Shown here in pieces: positions 16,316 to 25,115 of a DNA stretch of 64,000 nt (positions are counted from its first letter, which is position 1; each line of letters opens with the position of its first letter). A model generated the notes under the pieces. It worked only from the letters and a program-made list of their open reading frames with translations, did not search any database and had not been told where the DNA came from. This DNA is from Saccharopolyspora montiporae (GTDB lineage: Bacteria > Actinomycetota > Actinomycetes > Mycobacteriales > Pseudonocardiaceae). The translations under genes and the position numbers were made by a program. The stretch covers positions 175,720 to 239,719 of the forward strand of contig NZ_JADEYC010000015.1 in NCBI RefSeq assembly GCF_015209505.1. The letters are read 5' to 3'.

Positions 16316-17062
16316 TCAGTTCCCGGTGCGGTGCGCCCGGGTCGCCGAGTGCTGGTCGCGCGGTTTGACCTCGATGCGGTCCAGGTTGACGTGCTCGGGG
16401 CGGGTCACCGCGAACGCGATCACATCGGCCACGTCGTCGCCGGTCAGCGGGGTCAACCCGCGGTAGACGGCGGCGGCGCGCTCGGTGTCGCCGCCGAAGC
16501 GCACCTCGGAGAACTCGGTCTCCACCATCCCGGGGGCGACCTCGGTGAACCGCACCGGCTCGCCCAGGTGCTCGCCGCGCAACGTCTGGTGCAGCGCCGA
16601 CTGCGCGTGCTTGGCCGAGGTGTAGCCGCTGCCGCCGTCGTAGATCTGGCTGGCCGCCACCGAGGTCACGGTGACGACGTGACCGTTGCCGGAGGCGACG
16701 AGCTTGGGAAGCAGCGCCTTGGTGAGCCGCAGCGTGCCGAGCACGTTCGTCTCCCACATCCAGCGCCACTCGTCCTCGTCCGCGGCGGCGACGGTGTTCG
16801 TGCCCTTGGCCCCGCCGGCGTTGTTGATGAGCACGTCGCAGCGCGCGACCTCGGCAGCGAACCGGTCGACCGAATCGGCGTCCGTGACGTCCAGCGCGAT
16901 CGGGGTCCCGCCGGTCTCCGCGGCCAGCTCCGCGAGGCGGTCGGTGCGCCGGGCGCCGAGCACCACGTGGAAGCCCTCCTGCGCCAGCCTGCGGGCCGTA
17001 GCGGCGCCGATGCCCGAGCTCGCGCCGGTGACGACTGCGGTGCGGGGTGAACTGGTTGGCAA
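16316..17062 (-). CDS. Short-chain dehydrogenase/reductase (Rv0484c-like)
   Basis: A 248-aa classical SDR with the nucleotide-binding TGASSGIG (12-19), NNAGG (about 80-84), the catalytic Ser in VTSVAAS and Tyr147/Lys151 in YTSAK. ARR after strand 2 suggests NADP(H). The substrate is unknown; the group contains YdfG-like hydroxy acid and serine dehydrogenases. The start is TTG 17062, chosen because AGGAGG lies 7 nt upstream. It is divergent from mshA, the same order as Rv0484c relative to mshA. Confidence 0.88.
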   Translation of the reverse strand: MPTSSPRTAVVTGASSGIGAATARRLAQEGFHVVLGARRTDRLAELAAETGGTPIALDVTDADSVDRFAAEVARCDVLINNAGGAKGTNTVAAADEDEWRWMWETNVLGTLRLTKALLPKLVASGNGHVVTVTSVAASQIYDGGSGYTSAKHAQSALHQTLRGEHLGEPVRFTEVAPGMVETEFSEVRFGGDTERAAAVYRGLTPLTGDDVADVIAFAVTRPEHVNLDRIEVKPRDQHSATRAHRTGN

Positions 17063-17348
17063 AGCGGATCCTCCTGCCGAACGGTGTGCGCGGACAGCTG
17101 ATCAGCTCCCCGCGTCCGGGACAAGGCGGTGCCGCGGAGTGGAACCGGCCGGGTGCGTCGTGTGAGCAGCACCACCCGTCTTCGGCGGATCCGCCGGCTT
17201 CGCCGGTCCGCGGCGGTAGCGTCACTGCGAGGCCCGACCCCCGGTGCGCCCGGGGCGTCCGGCGGCCGGGAATGTTTTCGCACCGCCGGGTGTCGGGGTG
17301 GAGTGCGTCCGAATACCTCGGGCCGACCGGTTTTGCGATGGGCAGCAG

Positions 17349-18641
17349 ATGACCTTCCGAACGTTACGCGTGCGGCCGCGCCGCGCCGCCGTGTTCTCCC
17401 TGCACACTTCCCCGCTGGAGCAGCCGGGGACCGGCGACGCCGGCGGGATGAACGTCTACATCGCGCAGACCGCCAAGCGCCTGGCCGAGCACGGGACCGA
17501 GGTGGAGATCTTCACCCGGGCCACGTCGTCCGACGTCCCGCCCACCGCGGAGCTGGCGCCCGGCGTGCTGGTGCGCAACGTGGTGGCCGGGCCGTTCGAG
17601 GGGTTGGACAAGCACGAACTGCCGTCCCAGCTGTGCGCCTTCGCCGCCGGGGCGCTGCGGGTGGAGGCCCGGCACGAGCCCGGCCACTACGACCTCGTGC
17701 ACTCGCACTACTGGCTGTCCGGCCAGGTCGGCTGGTTGGCCCGCGAGCGGTGGGGCGTCCCGCTCGTGCACACCGCGCACACGTTGGCCAAGGTCAAGAA
17801 CGCCAGTCTCGCCGCGGACGACAGCCCGGAGCCGCGCGCCCGGATCGTGGGTGAGGAGCAGGTGGTCGACGAGGCGGACCGGCTGGTCGCCAACACCTCG
17901 GTCGAGGCCGCTGACCTGATCGACCGCTACGGCGCCGATCCGGACGCGGTCCGCACGGTCCCGCCGGGGGTGGACCTGGACCTGTTCAGTCCGGGCGACA
18001 CCGCAGCGGCCCGGCGCGAGCTGGATCTTCCGCAGGACGCGGTGGTGCTGGCCTTCGTCGGCCGGATCCAGCCGCTGAAGGCACCGGACGTCCTGCTGCG
18101 GGCGACCGCGGAGCTGCTGCACCGCCACCCGGAGCTCCGGGAGCGGCTGGTGGTGCCGGTGGTGGGCGGACCGTCCGGTAGCGGGCTGGAGCGCCCTCGC
18201 GCGCTGCACGAGCTGGCCGCGGAGCTGGGGATCACCGATGTGGTCCGGTTCCTGCCGCCGCGCACCGGCGCGGATCTGCGCGCCGTCTACCGCGCCGCGG
18301 ATCTCGTCGCCGTGCCCAGCTACAACGAGTCGTTCGGCCTGGTGGCGCTGGAGGCCCAGGCGTGCGGGACGCCGGTGGTGGCCGCGGCCGTGGGTGGGCT
18401 GCCGATCGCCGTCGAGGACGGGGTGTCCGGGCTGTTGGTGGACGGGCACCGCACCGGCCAGTGGGCCGATGCGCTGTCCTCGCTGTTGGTGCGCTCGGGA
18501 CTGCGCGAGCGCCTGGCCGCGGGCAGCGCCCGGCACGCCGCCGGGTTCTCCTGGGACCGGACCACCGAGGCGTTGCTGGATGCCTACGCTGGCGCCCGCA
18601 AGGCGTTCCACGCGCAACGACGGCAGGAGGTCACGGCGTGA
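17349..18641 (+). CDS. mshA: D-inositol-3-phosphate glycosyltransferase (mycothiol step 1)
   Basis: A 430-aa GT-B glycosyltransferase (GT4) that transfers GlcNAc from UDP-GlcNAc to 1L-myo-inositol-1-phosphate, starting mycothiol synthesis. The MshA signature is at the N-terminus: [22 protein letters not shown]. The C-terminal nucleotide-sugar domain has [16 protein letters not shown] and [23 protein letters not shown], with the EX7E glutamates. The N-terminus before the signature is short. ATG 17349 lacks a good Shine-Dalgarno sequence, so its exact start is uncertain. It overlaps the YbjN-like gene by 4 bp. Confidence 0.94.
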   Translation: MTFRTLRVRPRRAAVFSLHTSPLEQPGTGDAGGMNVYIAQTAKRLAEHGTEVEIFTRATSSDVPPTAELAPGVLVRNVVAGPFEGLDKHELPSQLCAFAAGALRVEARHEPGHYDLVHSHYWLSGQVGWLARERWGVPLVHTAHTLAKVKNASLAADDSPEPRARIVGEEQVVDEADRLVANTSVEAADLIDRYGADPDAVRTVPPGVDLDLFSPGDTAAARRELDLPQDAVVLAFVGRIQPLKAPDVLLRATAELLHRHPELRERLVVPVVGGPSGSGLERPRALHELAAELGITDVVRFLPPRTGADLRAVYRAADLVAVPSYNESFGLVALEAQACGTPVVAAAVGGLPIAVEDGVSGLLVDGHRTGQWADALSSLLVRSGLRERLAAGSARHAAGFSWDRTTEALLDAYAGARKAFHAQRRQEVTA

Positions 18642-19153
18642 GCTTGGCGGCGACGATCGAGTCGGCCCTGGTCGACAGCGGGCTGGACCACGTGCGGGAG
18701 GACGGCGGCCGGTTCTTCGTCACGCTGCCCGGCAGCAAGAAGCTGCAGACCAACTGCTGGCTGGTCCCCACCGAGCACGCGCTGCTGGTCGAGGCGTTCG
18801 TGTGCCGCAAGCCGGACGAAGCGCACGAGGAGGTCTACCGCTTCCTGCTGCGCCGCAACGCCCGGCTGTACGGGGTGCACTACACGCTCGACCCGGCCGG
18901 TGACGTCTACCTGGTCGGCCGGATCGGGCCGGACGCGGTGACGGCCGACGAGCTGGACCGGATCCTCGGGCAGGTGCTGGAGGCGGCCGACGGCGACTTC
19001 AACACCCTGCTGGAGCTCGGGTTCGCCACGGCGATCCGGCGGGAGTGGGGTTGGCGCGAATCGCGCGGCGAGTCGCTGGCGAACCTGCGGCCGTTCCAGC
19101 AGCTGGTCGAGCGCGCGGGTGCGCTGCCGCCCGCGGACGACGGTGCGTCCTGA
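18638..19153 (+). CDS. YbjN domain protein (Rv0487-like)
   Basis: A 171-aa cytoplasmic protein with the YbjN / type III secretion chaperone-like fold: [47 protein letters not shown], split by strands, then [12 protein letters not shown] and a long C-terminal helix with [19 protein letters not shown]. It is translationally coupled to mshA (GTGA), and this pairing is conserved in mycobacteria (Rv0486-Rv0487). A chaperone or accessory role for mycothiol synthesis is possible but unproven. Confidence 0.85.
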   Translation: MSLAATIESALVDSGLDHVREDGGRFFVTLPGSKKLQTNCWLVPTEHALLVEAFVCRKPDEAHEEVYRFLLRRNARLYGVHYTLDPAGDVYLVGRIGPDAVTADELDRILGQVLEAADGDFNTLLELGFATAIRREWGWRESRGESLANLRPFQQLVERAGALPPADDGAS

Positions 19154-19866
19154 TCGGTCACCCGCGCTGATCGCGCGCCGGTGCTGATCGGGCTCCCGGC
19201 TGCTCGGCTCCCGCCTGGTCGGGCCCTCGTGTGCCCGGCGCGGTCCGGCGGGGACCGCGCGGGGCGGCTCGGGAGAGAGGGGGAGTCGCGAATCGAGCCG
19301 CCCCGCGTGGGGTCCCGGCGGACGTGGGCGGGGGCCCACTGCCCGGCGGGGCGCGATCCGATGGGGGAAACGGGTCGCGCGCCGCTCTCCGGTGATCGGG
19401 GAGTGCGTGGGATCCGATCAAGGAGAGCGATGTCAACTTCGCAGAGTCGCGCAGTGGCCACAAGACCGCCGGATTACTCCATTGGTGTGATGTTTTCCGA
19501 AGAAGGTAACGCTGGGAAGTCAAAACGGCCCCGGAAGGCAAACGCGCGTGATGGGCGACACTTTCGAATTACAGACCTGCGGTGATCGGATAACTGTCAG
19601 GTGACAAGAAGGGTTGAAACGCCGGGTCGGCGCGGCCGTGGGAGTTCGCCGCGCGGGCCGGCTTCGCCGCCCTGCGTCACCCATATGGAGCAGTGATCTC
19701 CCCGGGCGGTCCCGGGGCTCCGCGACGCTGCCGGACCGCCTCCGGTAGCGCACGGTGACCGGGGCGCGGCGCTGCGCTCCAGGCGCGGCGAGCGCCCGGA
19801 GCGACCTCCCCGCGGTCATGCGGACAGTCCTGCGCGGGTCCCTCGGCGGCTCGATAGCCTGACCGC
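19154..19866. other. 713-bp intergenic region with consecutive hairpins and a low-GC segment
   Basis: Three hairpins follow one another. GCGCGGTCC/GGACCGCGC occupies 19238-19260. An 11-bp perfect stem GGGGCGGCTCG/CGAGCCGCCCC occupies 19261-19304. GTGGGC/GCCCAC occupies 19324-19339. From about 19430 to 19620 the base composition falls sharply, and TGTCAGGTGACA (19595-19606) is an interrupted palindrome. The hairpins could end the mshA unit, but three in a row plus an AT-richer stretch suggest a structured or regulatory RNA. TAGCCT (19855-19860) at the right end is the -10 of gpmA. Confidence 0.5.
19430..19585 (+). CDS. Possible 51-codon small gene, weakly supported
   Basis: An ATG preceded at close distance by AGGAGA opens a 51-aa frame (basic, with SKRPRKANARDGRHFRITDLR at the C-terminus). 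About half of its third codon positions are G or C, far below the roughly 90% typical of neighbouring genes, which argues against a normal resident gene. It could be a recently acquired or RNA-encoded element, or chance. I recognise no family. Confidence 0.2.
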   Translation: MSTSQSRAVATRPPDYSIGVMFSEEGNAGKSKRPRKANARDGRHFRITDLR

Positions 19867-20610
19867 ATGACTGCGACCCTGGTGCTGCTGCGGCACGGCG
19901 AGAGCACGTGGAACGCCGAGAACCTGTTCACCGGCTGGGTGGACGTCCCGCTGTCCGAGAAGGGCGAGGGCGAGGCACGTCGCGGCGGCGACCTGCTGCG
20001 CGAGTCCGGGGTACTCCCGGACGTGCTGCACACCTCCCTGCTGCGGCGCGCGATCTCCACCGCCAACATCGCGCTGGACGGCGCGGACCGGCACTGGATC
20101 CCGGTGCGGCGCGACTGGCGGCTCAACGAGCGCCACTACGGCGCGCTGCAGGGCAAGGACAAGAAGCAGACCATGGACACCTACGGCGAGGACCAGTTCA
20201 TGCTCTGGCGCCGGTCCTACGACACCCCGCCGCCGGAGATCGAGCTCGGCGGCGAGTTCAGCCAGGACGGCGACCCGCGCTACGCCGGCCTGGGCGCGGA
20301 GATGCCGCGCACCGAGTGCCTCAAGGACGTGGTGGCGCGGCTGCTGCCGTACTGGGACTCGGCGATCGTGCCGGACCTGCGCGCCGGGCGCACCGTCCTG
20401 GTCGCCGCGCACGGGAATTCGCTGCGCGCTCTGGTCAAGCACCTGGACGGCATCTCGGACGCCGACATCTCCGGGCTGAACATCCCGACCGGCATCCCGC
20501 TGCGCTACGACCTCGACGAGCAGCTGCGGCCCACCGTGCCGGGCGGCACCTACCTGGACCCGGACGCGGCGGCCAGCGCGGCTGCCGCGGTCGCCAACCA
20601 GGGTCGCTGA
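19867..20610 (+). CDS. gpmA: 2,3-bisphosphoglycerate-dependent phosphoglycerate mutase
   Basis: A 247-aa dPGM interconverting 3- and 2-phosphoglycerate in glycolysis. The phosphohistidine motif LLRHGES is at residues 7-13 (His10). [29 protein letters not shown] and [17 protein letters not shown] (second His) follow. Length and motifs match the family. TAGCCT ends 6 bp before the ATG, and no Shine-Dalgarno sequence is present, so it is probably leaderless. A strong hairpin follows it. In M. tuberculosis gpm1 also precedes senX3-regX3. Confidence 0.95.
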   Translation: MTATLVLLRHGESTWNAENLFTGWVDVPLSEKGEGEARRGGDLLRESGVLPDVLHTSLLRRAISTANIALDGADRHWIPVRRDWRLNERHYGALQGKDKKQTMDTYGEDQFMLWRRSYDTPPPEIELGGEFSQDGDPRYAGLGAEMPRTECLKDVVARLLPYWDSAIVPDLRAGRTVLVAAHGNSLRALVKHLDGISDADISGLNIPTGIPLRYDLDEQLRPTVPGGTYLDPDAAASAAAAVANQGR

Positions 20611-20635
20611 GCGCGGGCGGACGAGCTCCCGACCG

Positions 20636-20666
20636 AGGGCGGGCGGTGATCGGCACCGCCCGCCCT
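20636..20666 (+). terminator. Hairpin terminator after gpmA
   Basis: A 13-bp perfect GC-rich stem (20636-20648 with 20654-20666, AGGGCGGGCGGTG/CACCGCCCGCCCT) with a 5-base loop, followed by a short TCGTCTGTC run. It separates gpmA from senX3. Confidence 0.8.
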
Positions 20667-20724
20667 TCGTCTGTCCGGGGGATGCCTCCTCCGTCCGGGT
20701 GAGGTACCGGCCGGTGGCCGGCGC

Positions 20725-20768
20725 GTGAACGGCGCCGCTGATCGCGGTGAACGGCGGGTGACGTATCC
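20725..20768. promoter_or_regulatory. PHO-box-like direct repeats upstream of senX3-regX3
   Basis: GTGAAC occurs at 20725 and 20747, and GTGACG at 20758. The steps are 22 and 11 bp, so they fall on an 11-bp register. On the other strand these read GTTCAC/GTCAC units, the pattern recognised by PhoP/RegX3-type response regulators (GTTCACC repeats of 11 bp). The site lies about 80-120 bp before the predicted senX3 transcription start, suggesting autoregulation by RegX3. Confidence 0.55.
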
Positions 20769-20847
20769 CTCGGCACGTGTCACGGGTATCACGGATGTGC
20801 CGCACAAGCTGGCCCCGAGGCACCTGCGCACGCTTACGATGCGGGGT

Positions 20848-22074
20848 GTGAGCGCATTGGGCTCGACCGCCCTGATCATCGTCGCGCTGCTACTCGGCGC
20901 GACCGGCGGATTCCTCGCCACCCGGGCCGGTGAACGCTATCGGCGGCGCAGGCCCCGCGGCCCGACCGTCGCGGAGCTGCTGCAGCGTCTCGTGCACACC
21001 GGGGACAACGGCATCGTCGTACTCAACAGGTTCGGCGACGTCGTGCTGCACAACCCGCGTGCCGACGAACTCGGCCTGATCCGCGACCACCGCGCCGATC
21101 CGCGCGCCCGGGAGGTCGCCGACCGGGTCCGCAGCAGCGGGGAAGCGACCCCGGTCGACCTCTCCCCGCCGGAGGGCACGGTGCGCGGCCGCGGTCCGCG
21201 GGCGGTGTTCGGCGAGGTCCGGGCGCTGGGCGACGGGTTCACCGTGGTCGACGCCGCGGACGACTCCGATGCGGTCCGGCTGGAGGCCACCCGGCGGGAC
21301 TTCGTGGCCAACGTCAGCCACGAGCTCAAGACCCCGGTCGGCGGGCTGGGGTTGCTGGCCGAAGCGCTGGTCGACGCCGCCGACGATCCGGACGAGGTGC
21401 GCAGGTTCGGCAGCAAGATCATGCACGAGTCGACCCGGCTGGCCACGCTCGTCTCCGAGCTGATCGCGCTGTCCCGGCTGCAGGGCGCCGAGCGGCTGCC
21501 CGAGCTGAGCACGCTGCACGTGGACTCCGTGGTGGACGAGGCGCTGGAGCGCAGCAGGGTGGCCGCGGACACCGCGGGCATCGAGATCGACGTGGACGGT
21601 CCCACCGGCTTCCTGCTCGACGGCGACCGGACGCTGCTGGTCACCGCGCTGAGCAATCTCGTCGACAACGCCGTGTCCTACTCCCCGCCGCACAGCGCGG
21701 TGTCGGTGAGCCGCCGCGTGTCCGGCGACTACGTGGAGATCTCGGTGACCGACCGGGGCATCGGCATCGCCCCCGAACACCACGAGCGGGTCTTCGAGCG
21801 GTTCTTCCGCGTGGACCCGGCGCGGTCGCGGGCCACCGGCGGGACCGGGCTGGGCCTGGCGATCGTCAAGCACGTCGCGGCCAACCACGGAGGCGAAGTG
21901 GTGCTGTGGAGCAGGCCGGGAACCGGCTCCACGTTCACGCTCCGGGTGCCCGCGCACGGCCCGGCGGACGGTGAGGAACTCGCCGCCGAACCGGATCGGG
22001 CGGTGGTGACCGCCGGGTCCGCTGTCGAAGGCGCGGACGGGCGCGCCGCTGTCGAAACGGGAGGAATTCGGTGA
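20848..22074 (+). CDS. senX3: Sensor histidine kinase SenX3
   Basis: A 408-aa membrane kinase. One clear N-terminal transmembrane helix (ALIIVALLLGATGGFLA) is followed by basic residues, a PAS-like sensor region (GIVVLNRFGDVVLHNPRADEL), the HisKA H-box DFVANVSHELKTPVGGL (His about 158), and the HATPase N (LSNLVDNAVSYS), G1 (DRGIGI) and G2 (GGTGLGLAIVKHV) boxes. In relatives it activates RegX3 under phosphate limitation. GTG 20848 is chosen because TACGAT (20835-20840) lies 7 bp before it (leaderless); ATG 20839 is in frame. It overlaps regX3 by 4 bp. Confidence 0.92.
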   Translation: MSALGSTALIIVALLLGATGGFLATRAGERYRRRRPRGPTVAELLQRLVHTGDNGIVVLNRFGDVVLHNPRADELGLIRDHRADPRAREVADRVRSSGEATPVDLSPPEGTVRGRGPRAVFGEVRALGDGFTVVDAADDSDAVRLEATRRDFVANVSHELKTPVGGLGLLAEALVDAADDPDEVRRFGSKIMHESTRLATLVSELIALSRLQGAERLPELSTLHVDSVVDEALERSRVAADTAGIEIDVDGPTGFLLDGDRTLLVTALSNLVDNAVSYSPPHSAVSVSRRVSGDYVEISVTDRGIGIAPEHHERVFERFFRVDPARSRATGGTGLGLAIVKHVAANHGGEVVLWSRPGTGSTFTLRVPAHGPADGEELAAEPDRAVVTAGSAVEGADGRAAVETGGIR

Positions 22075-22751
22075 CCAGGGTGTTGATCGTGGAGGACGAG
22101 GAGTCCTTCGCCGACCCGCTTACCTTCATGCTCCGCAAGGAGGGCTTCACCGCGGCGGTGGCCGCGGACGGGCAGGCGGCCTTGGACGAGTTCGACCGCA
22201 ACGGTGCCGACATCGTGCTGCTGGACCTGATGCTGCCCGGGATGAGCGGGACCGACGTGTGCAAGCAGCTGCGCCAGCGCTCCGCGGTGCCGGTGATCAT
22301 GGTCACCGCGCGGGACAGCGAGATCGACAAGGTCGTGGGCCTGGAGCTGGGCGCCGACGACTACGTCACCAAGCCGTACTCGGCGCGCGAGCTCATCGCC
22401 CGGGTGCGCGCGGTGCTGCGCCGCCGCGGCGAGGTCGAGGAACCGCAGGAGCAGGTGCTCGCCGGCGGGCCGGTCCGGGTGGACGTGGAGCGGCACGTGG
22501 TGACCGTGCACGGCGAGGAGGTCAGCCTCCCGCTCAAGGAGTTCGACCTGCTGGAGTACCTGCTGCGCAACACCGGGCGCGTGCTGACCCGGGCGCAGCT
22601 GATCGACCGGGTGTGGGGGGCGGACTACGTCGGCGACACCAAGACGCTGGACGTGCACGTCAAACGGCTGCGCTCGAAGCTGGAACCGGATCCCACCGAC
22701 CCGCGGTACCTGATCACTGTGCGCGGGCTCGGGTACAAGTTCGAGACCTGA
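22071..22751 (+). CDS. regX3: OmpR-family response regulator RegX3
   Basis: A 226-aa regulator. The receiver domain includes the acidic VEDEES, phosphoacceptor Asp52 in VLLDLMLPGMSG, Thr in VTARD and Lys in YVTKPYSARELIARV. The C-terminal winged helix contains LPLKEFDLLEYLLRNTGRVLTRAQLIDRVWG and LDVHVKRLRSKLE. With SenX3 it controls phosphate-starvation genes in mycobacteria. It is coupled to senX3 through GTGA. Confidence 0.95.
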   Translation: MTRVLIVEDEESFADPLTFMLRKEGFTAAVAADGQAALDEFDRNGADIVLLDLMLPGMSGTDVCKQLRQRSAVPVIMVTARDSEIDKVVGLELGADDYVTKPYSARELIARVRAVLRRRGEVEEPQEQVLAGGPVRVDVERHVVTVHGEEVSLPLKEFDLLEYLLRNTGRVLTRAQLIDRVWGADYVGDTKTLDVHVKRLRSKLEPDPTDPRYLITVRGLGYKFET

Positions 22752-22847
22752 CGGCCTTCCGCCCGGCGGGCGGAGCGGTGCGCGTCACGTGTCGCCGATG
22801 TCCCGAGATGCGGTGCCGGCAGGTCTCCGGCCGGTAACTTGTCCGCC

Positions 22848-23882
22848 ATGCGCCTGGGTGTGCTCGACGTGGGGTCCAACACCGTCCACCTCCTCGTGGT
22901 GGACGCGCGCCGCGGTGGCCACCCCACCCCGATGACGTCCGAGAAGACCGCGCTCCGGTTGGCCGAGCGGATCGGTGCGCAGTGCGGCCGGCTCGGCGAG
23001 GCGGATGCCGACGAATTGATCCGCACCGTGCAGCGGGCGCGGGAAGCCGCGGACCGGGCGGGCTGCGACGAGTTGCTGGGCCTGGCGACCTCGGCCATCC
23101 GCGAGGCGGACAACTCGGCGGAGGTGCTCGATCGGCTGCGATCCGAGACGGGAGTGCAGTTGGAGGTGCTGCCCGGGACGGAGGAGGCCCGGCTGACCTT
23201 CCTCGCCGCGCGCCGCTGGTACGGCTGGTCGGCCGGGAACCTGCTGCTGCTGGACATCGGCGGCGGTTCGCTGGAGATGGCCGTCGGCATCGATGAGGAG
23301 CCGGCTGTGGCCGAGTCGCTCCCGCTGGGCGCCGGCCGGATGGCGCGGCAGCTGCCCGGCGATCCGCCCGGGCGCGACGACCTGGACAAGGTGCGCGGCT
23401 GGCTGGACGAACAGCTGGCACCGGTGGCCGAGCGGTTCCGCGAGGCCGGTGCGCCGGACCGGGCCGTGGCCACCTCGAAGACGTTCCGCACGCTGGCCCG
23501 GCTGACCGGGGCAGCTGCTGCCTCGGCCGGGCCGCGGGTGCCGCGGACGCTGACCGAGTCCGGCCTGCACCGGCTGCTGACGTTCATCACCAGGATGGGG
23601 TCCGGCGATCTCGCGACGCTCGACGGAGTGAGTTCGGCGCGCGCGCACCAGCTGGTCGGCGGAGCGCTGGTGGCCGAGGCCACGATGCGGGCGCTGTCCC
23701 TGCGGGAACTCGACATCTGCCCCTGGGCGTTGCGGGAGGGGGTGATCCTGCGGCGGCTGGACCGCGTGCACGGAGACCGGCACACTGCACCCGAGGCCCG
23801 GTCCGAGATCGGGTCGGCGGAGTCGGGGACCGCGGAAGGATTTGGACTGCAGGAACAGCACGGGACACGGTGGGATCGATGA
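22848..23882 (+). CDS. Ppx/GppA-family exopolyphosphatase (Rv0496-like)
   Basis: A 344-aa ASKHA-fold phosphatase: GVLDVGSNTVHLLVVD (phosphate 1 loop), GLATSAIREADNSAEVL, and LLLDIGGGSLEMAVG (phosphate 2 loop). The protein is short, as in actinobacterial Ppx1 lacking the C-terminal HD domain. Expected to degrade polyphosphate or pppGpp; its position next to senX3-regX3 fits phosphate metabolism. TAACTT (22835-22840) lies 7 bp before ATG 22848, consistent with a leaderless mRNA. Confidence 0.9.
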   Translation: MRLGVLDVGSNTVHLLVVDARRGGHPTPMTSEKTALRLAERIGAQCGRLGEADADELIRTVQRAREAADRAGCDELLGLATSAIREADNSAEVLDRLRSETGVQLEVLPGTEEARLTFLAARRWYGWSAGNLLLLDIGGGSLEMAVGIDEEPAVAESLPLGAGRMARQLPGDPPGRDDLDKVRGWLDEQLAPVAERFREAGAPDRAVATSKTFRTLARLTGAAAASAGPRVPRTLTESGLHRLLTFITRMGSGDLATLDGVSSARAHQLVGGALVAEATMRALSLRELDICPWALREGVILRRLDRVHGDRHTAPEARSEIGSAESGTAEGFGLQEQHGTRWDR

Positions 23883-24991
23883 GTCGGGACAGCGGGGCCG
23901 AACAGCCCACGCAGCGCACCGTGGCGGAGCTGCTCGCCGAGTACGGCAACGACGACAGCGGTCAGCGCAACGCCCGCAAGCGCCGCAGGCGCGCGGAGGA
24001 TCCGACCGAGACCGCGCCGCAGGCGATCATCGACCGGGTGCTGTCCGACAGCGGCAAACTGCGGCCGATCGACCCGGACGCCGAGCCGCCGCAGACCCGC
24101 AGCCACCGGCCGTCCCCGCAGCCGGAGCAAGCCCCGCAGCCCGAGCAGGTCCCGAGCGCGCCGGCCCAACCGCCGCAGGCCCCGCCGGGGCCGGTCGCCC
24201 CGCCCCCGGGACCACCGGCGGGCAGCGAGGCCGATCGCGCGCAGCAGTCCGGTGAGCAGCCCGCGGTGCCGGCGGCCCAGGCCGAGGGGGCGAACTACTG
24301 GGCGCAGCGGTTCGCCTCGGCGGGCGGAAGCCGCGGCGGGGCCGTGGACGCGGATGCCGACGCCGATACCGAGACCACGCTGCAACAGCCTGCGCTCCCC
24401 GCTTCCCCACCGCCCGCCCCGCAGGCGCCCGCGCCACCCGCGCAGCAGGTCGAAGGCGCGACGGTGCAGCTGCCGCCCGTCGAGCTCCCGGCCCAGCCGG
24501 ACCAGCACGGCACGACCTTCCTGGCGCCGGCCGCCCCGGCCCCCGACGACGACCCGCAGCCCGATCCGTACGACTACGACCTGGACAACGCCTTCGGCGA
24601 CCGCTCGGATGACGAGTACCCGGGGGCGGCCCGCGGCGGAGATGCCGCGTACGCCGATGACTACGACCCGGAACTGCCCGCGGGCATCGGCTCGTCCGAG
24701 CTGGCCGAGGAGGAGGAACCGGCTCCGTCGGCGGGCCGGGAATGGGGCGTGCTGGCCGTGCAGGTGGTGGGTGCCCTGGTCGGCGGCGGTGTGCTCTGGC
24801 TGGGCTTCCGCTGGCTGTGGGCGGCCAACGCGTTCGCGGCGCTGGCCGCGGCGCTGATGGTCAGCGCCTGCCTGGTGTTCGTCGCGTGGAAGGTCTTGCG
24901 CAGCAACGACTTGCAGACGATGTTGCTGGCCGTGCTCGCCGGGGTGCTGTGCACCATGTCGCCCGCGGCGCTGCTGCTGATCAACCACTAG
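23879..24991 (+). CDS. Proline-rich protein with two C-terminal membrane helices (Rv0497-like)
   Basis: A 370-aa protein coupled to the Ppx gene by ATGA. The N-terminus (TVAELLAEYGN followed by ARKRRRRAED) is basic and resembles the motif at the start of actinobacterial membrane-anchored proteins of this locus. A 200-residue Pro/Gln/Ala-rich and acidic linker follows. The end holds hydrophobic segments around residues 285-315 and 320-365 (VLAVQVVGALVGGGVLWLGF, LAAALMVSACLVFVAWKVL, MLLAVLAGVLCTMSPAALLL). The N-terminus is probably cytoplasmic. Function is unknown; position matches Rv0497. Confidence 0.75.
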   Translation: MSRDSGAEQPTQRTVAELLAEYGNDDSGQRNARKRRRRAEDPTETAPQAIIDRVLSDSGKLRPIDPDAEPPQTRSHRPSPQPEQAPQPEQVPSAPAQPPQAPPGPVAPPPGPPAGSEADRAQQSGEQPAVPAAQAEGANYWAQRFASAGGSRGGAVDADADADTETTLQQPALPASPPPAPQAPAPPAQQVEGATVQLPPVELPAQPDQHGTTFLAPAAPAPDDDPQPDPYDYDLDNAFGDRSDDEYPGAARGGDAAYADDYDPELPAGIGSSELAEEEEPAPSAGREWGVLAVQVVGALVGGGVLWLGFRWLWAANAFAALAAALMVSACLVFVAWKVLRSNDLQTMLLAVLAGVLCTMSPAALLLINH

Positions 24992-25115
24992 GGCGTGCTT
25001 CCCCCGAGTTCCCCCGTACCCGGCGGGGCACGCGGCTCGCACCGCCGCGCGGGCACTCCGCCAGGGACTACCTCTGCGCAACGTCCCGCCAACCCTCAGT
25101 CATCCTGGTCGGGTC

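Noticed and set aside
22625..25081. Long minus-strand open frame opposite the Ppx and Rv0497-like genes
   Set aside because: Composition is low-complexity, and the opposite strand has well-defined genes with starts and coupling.
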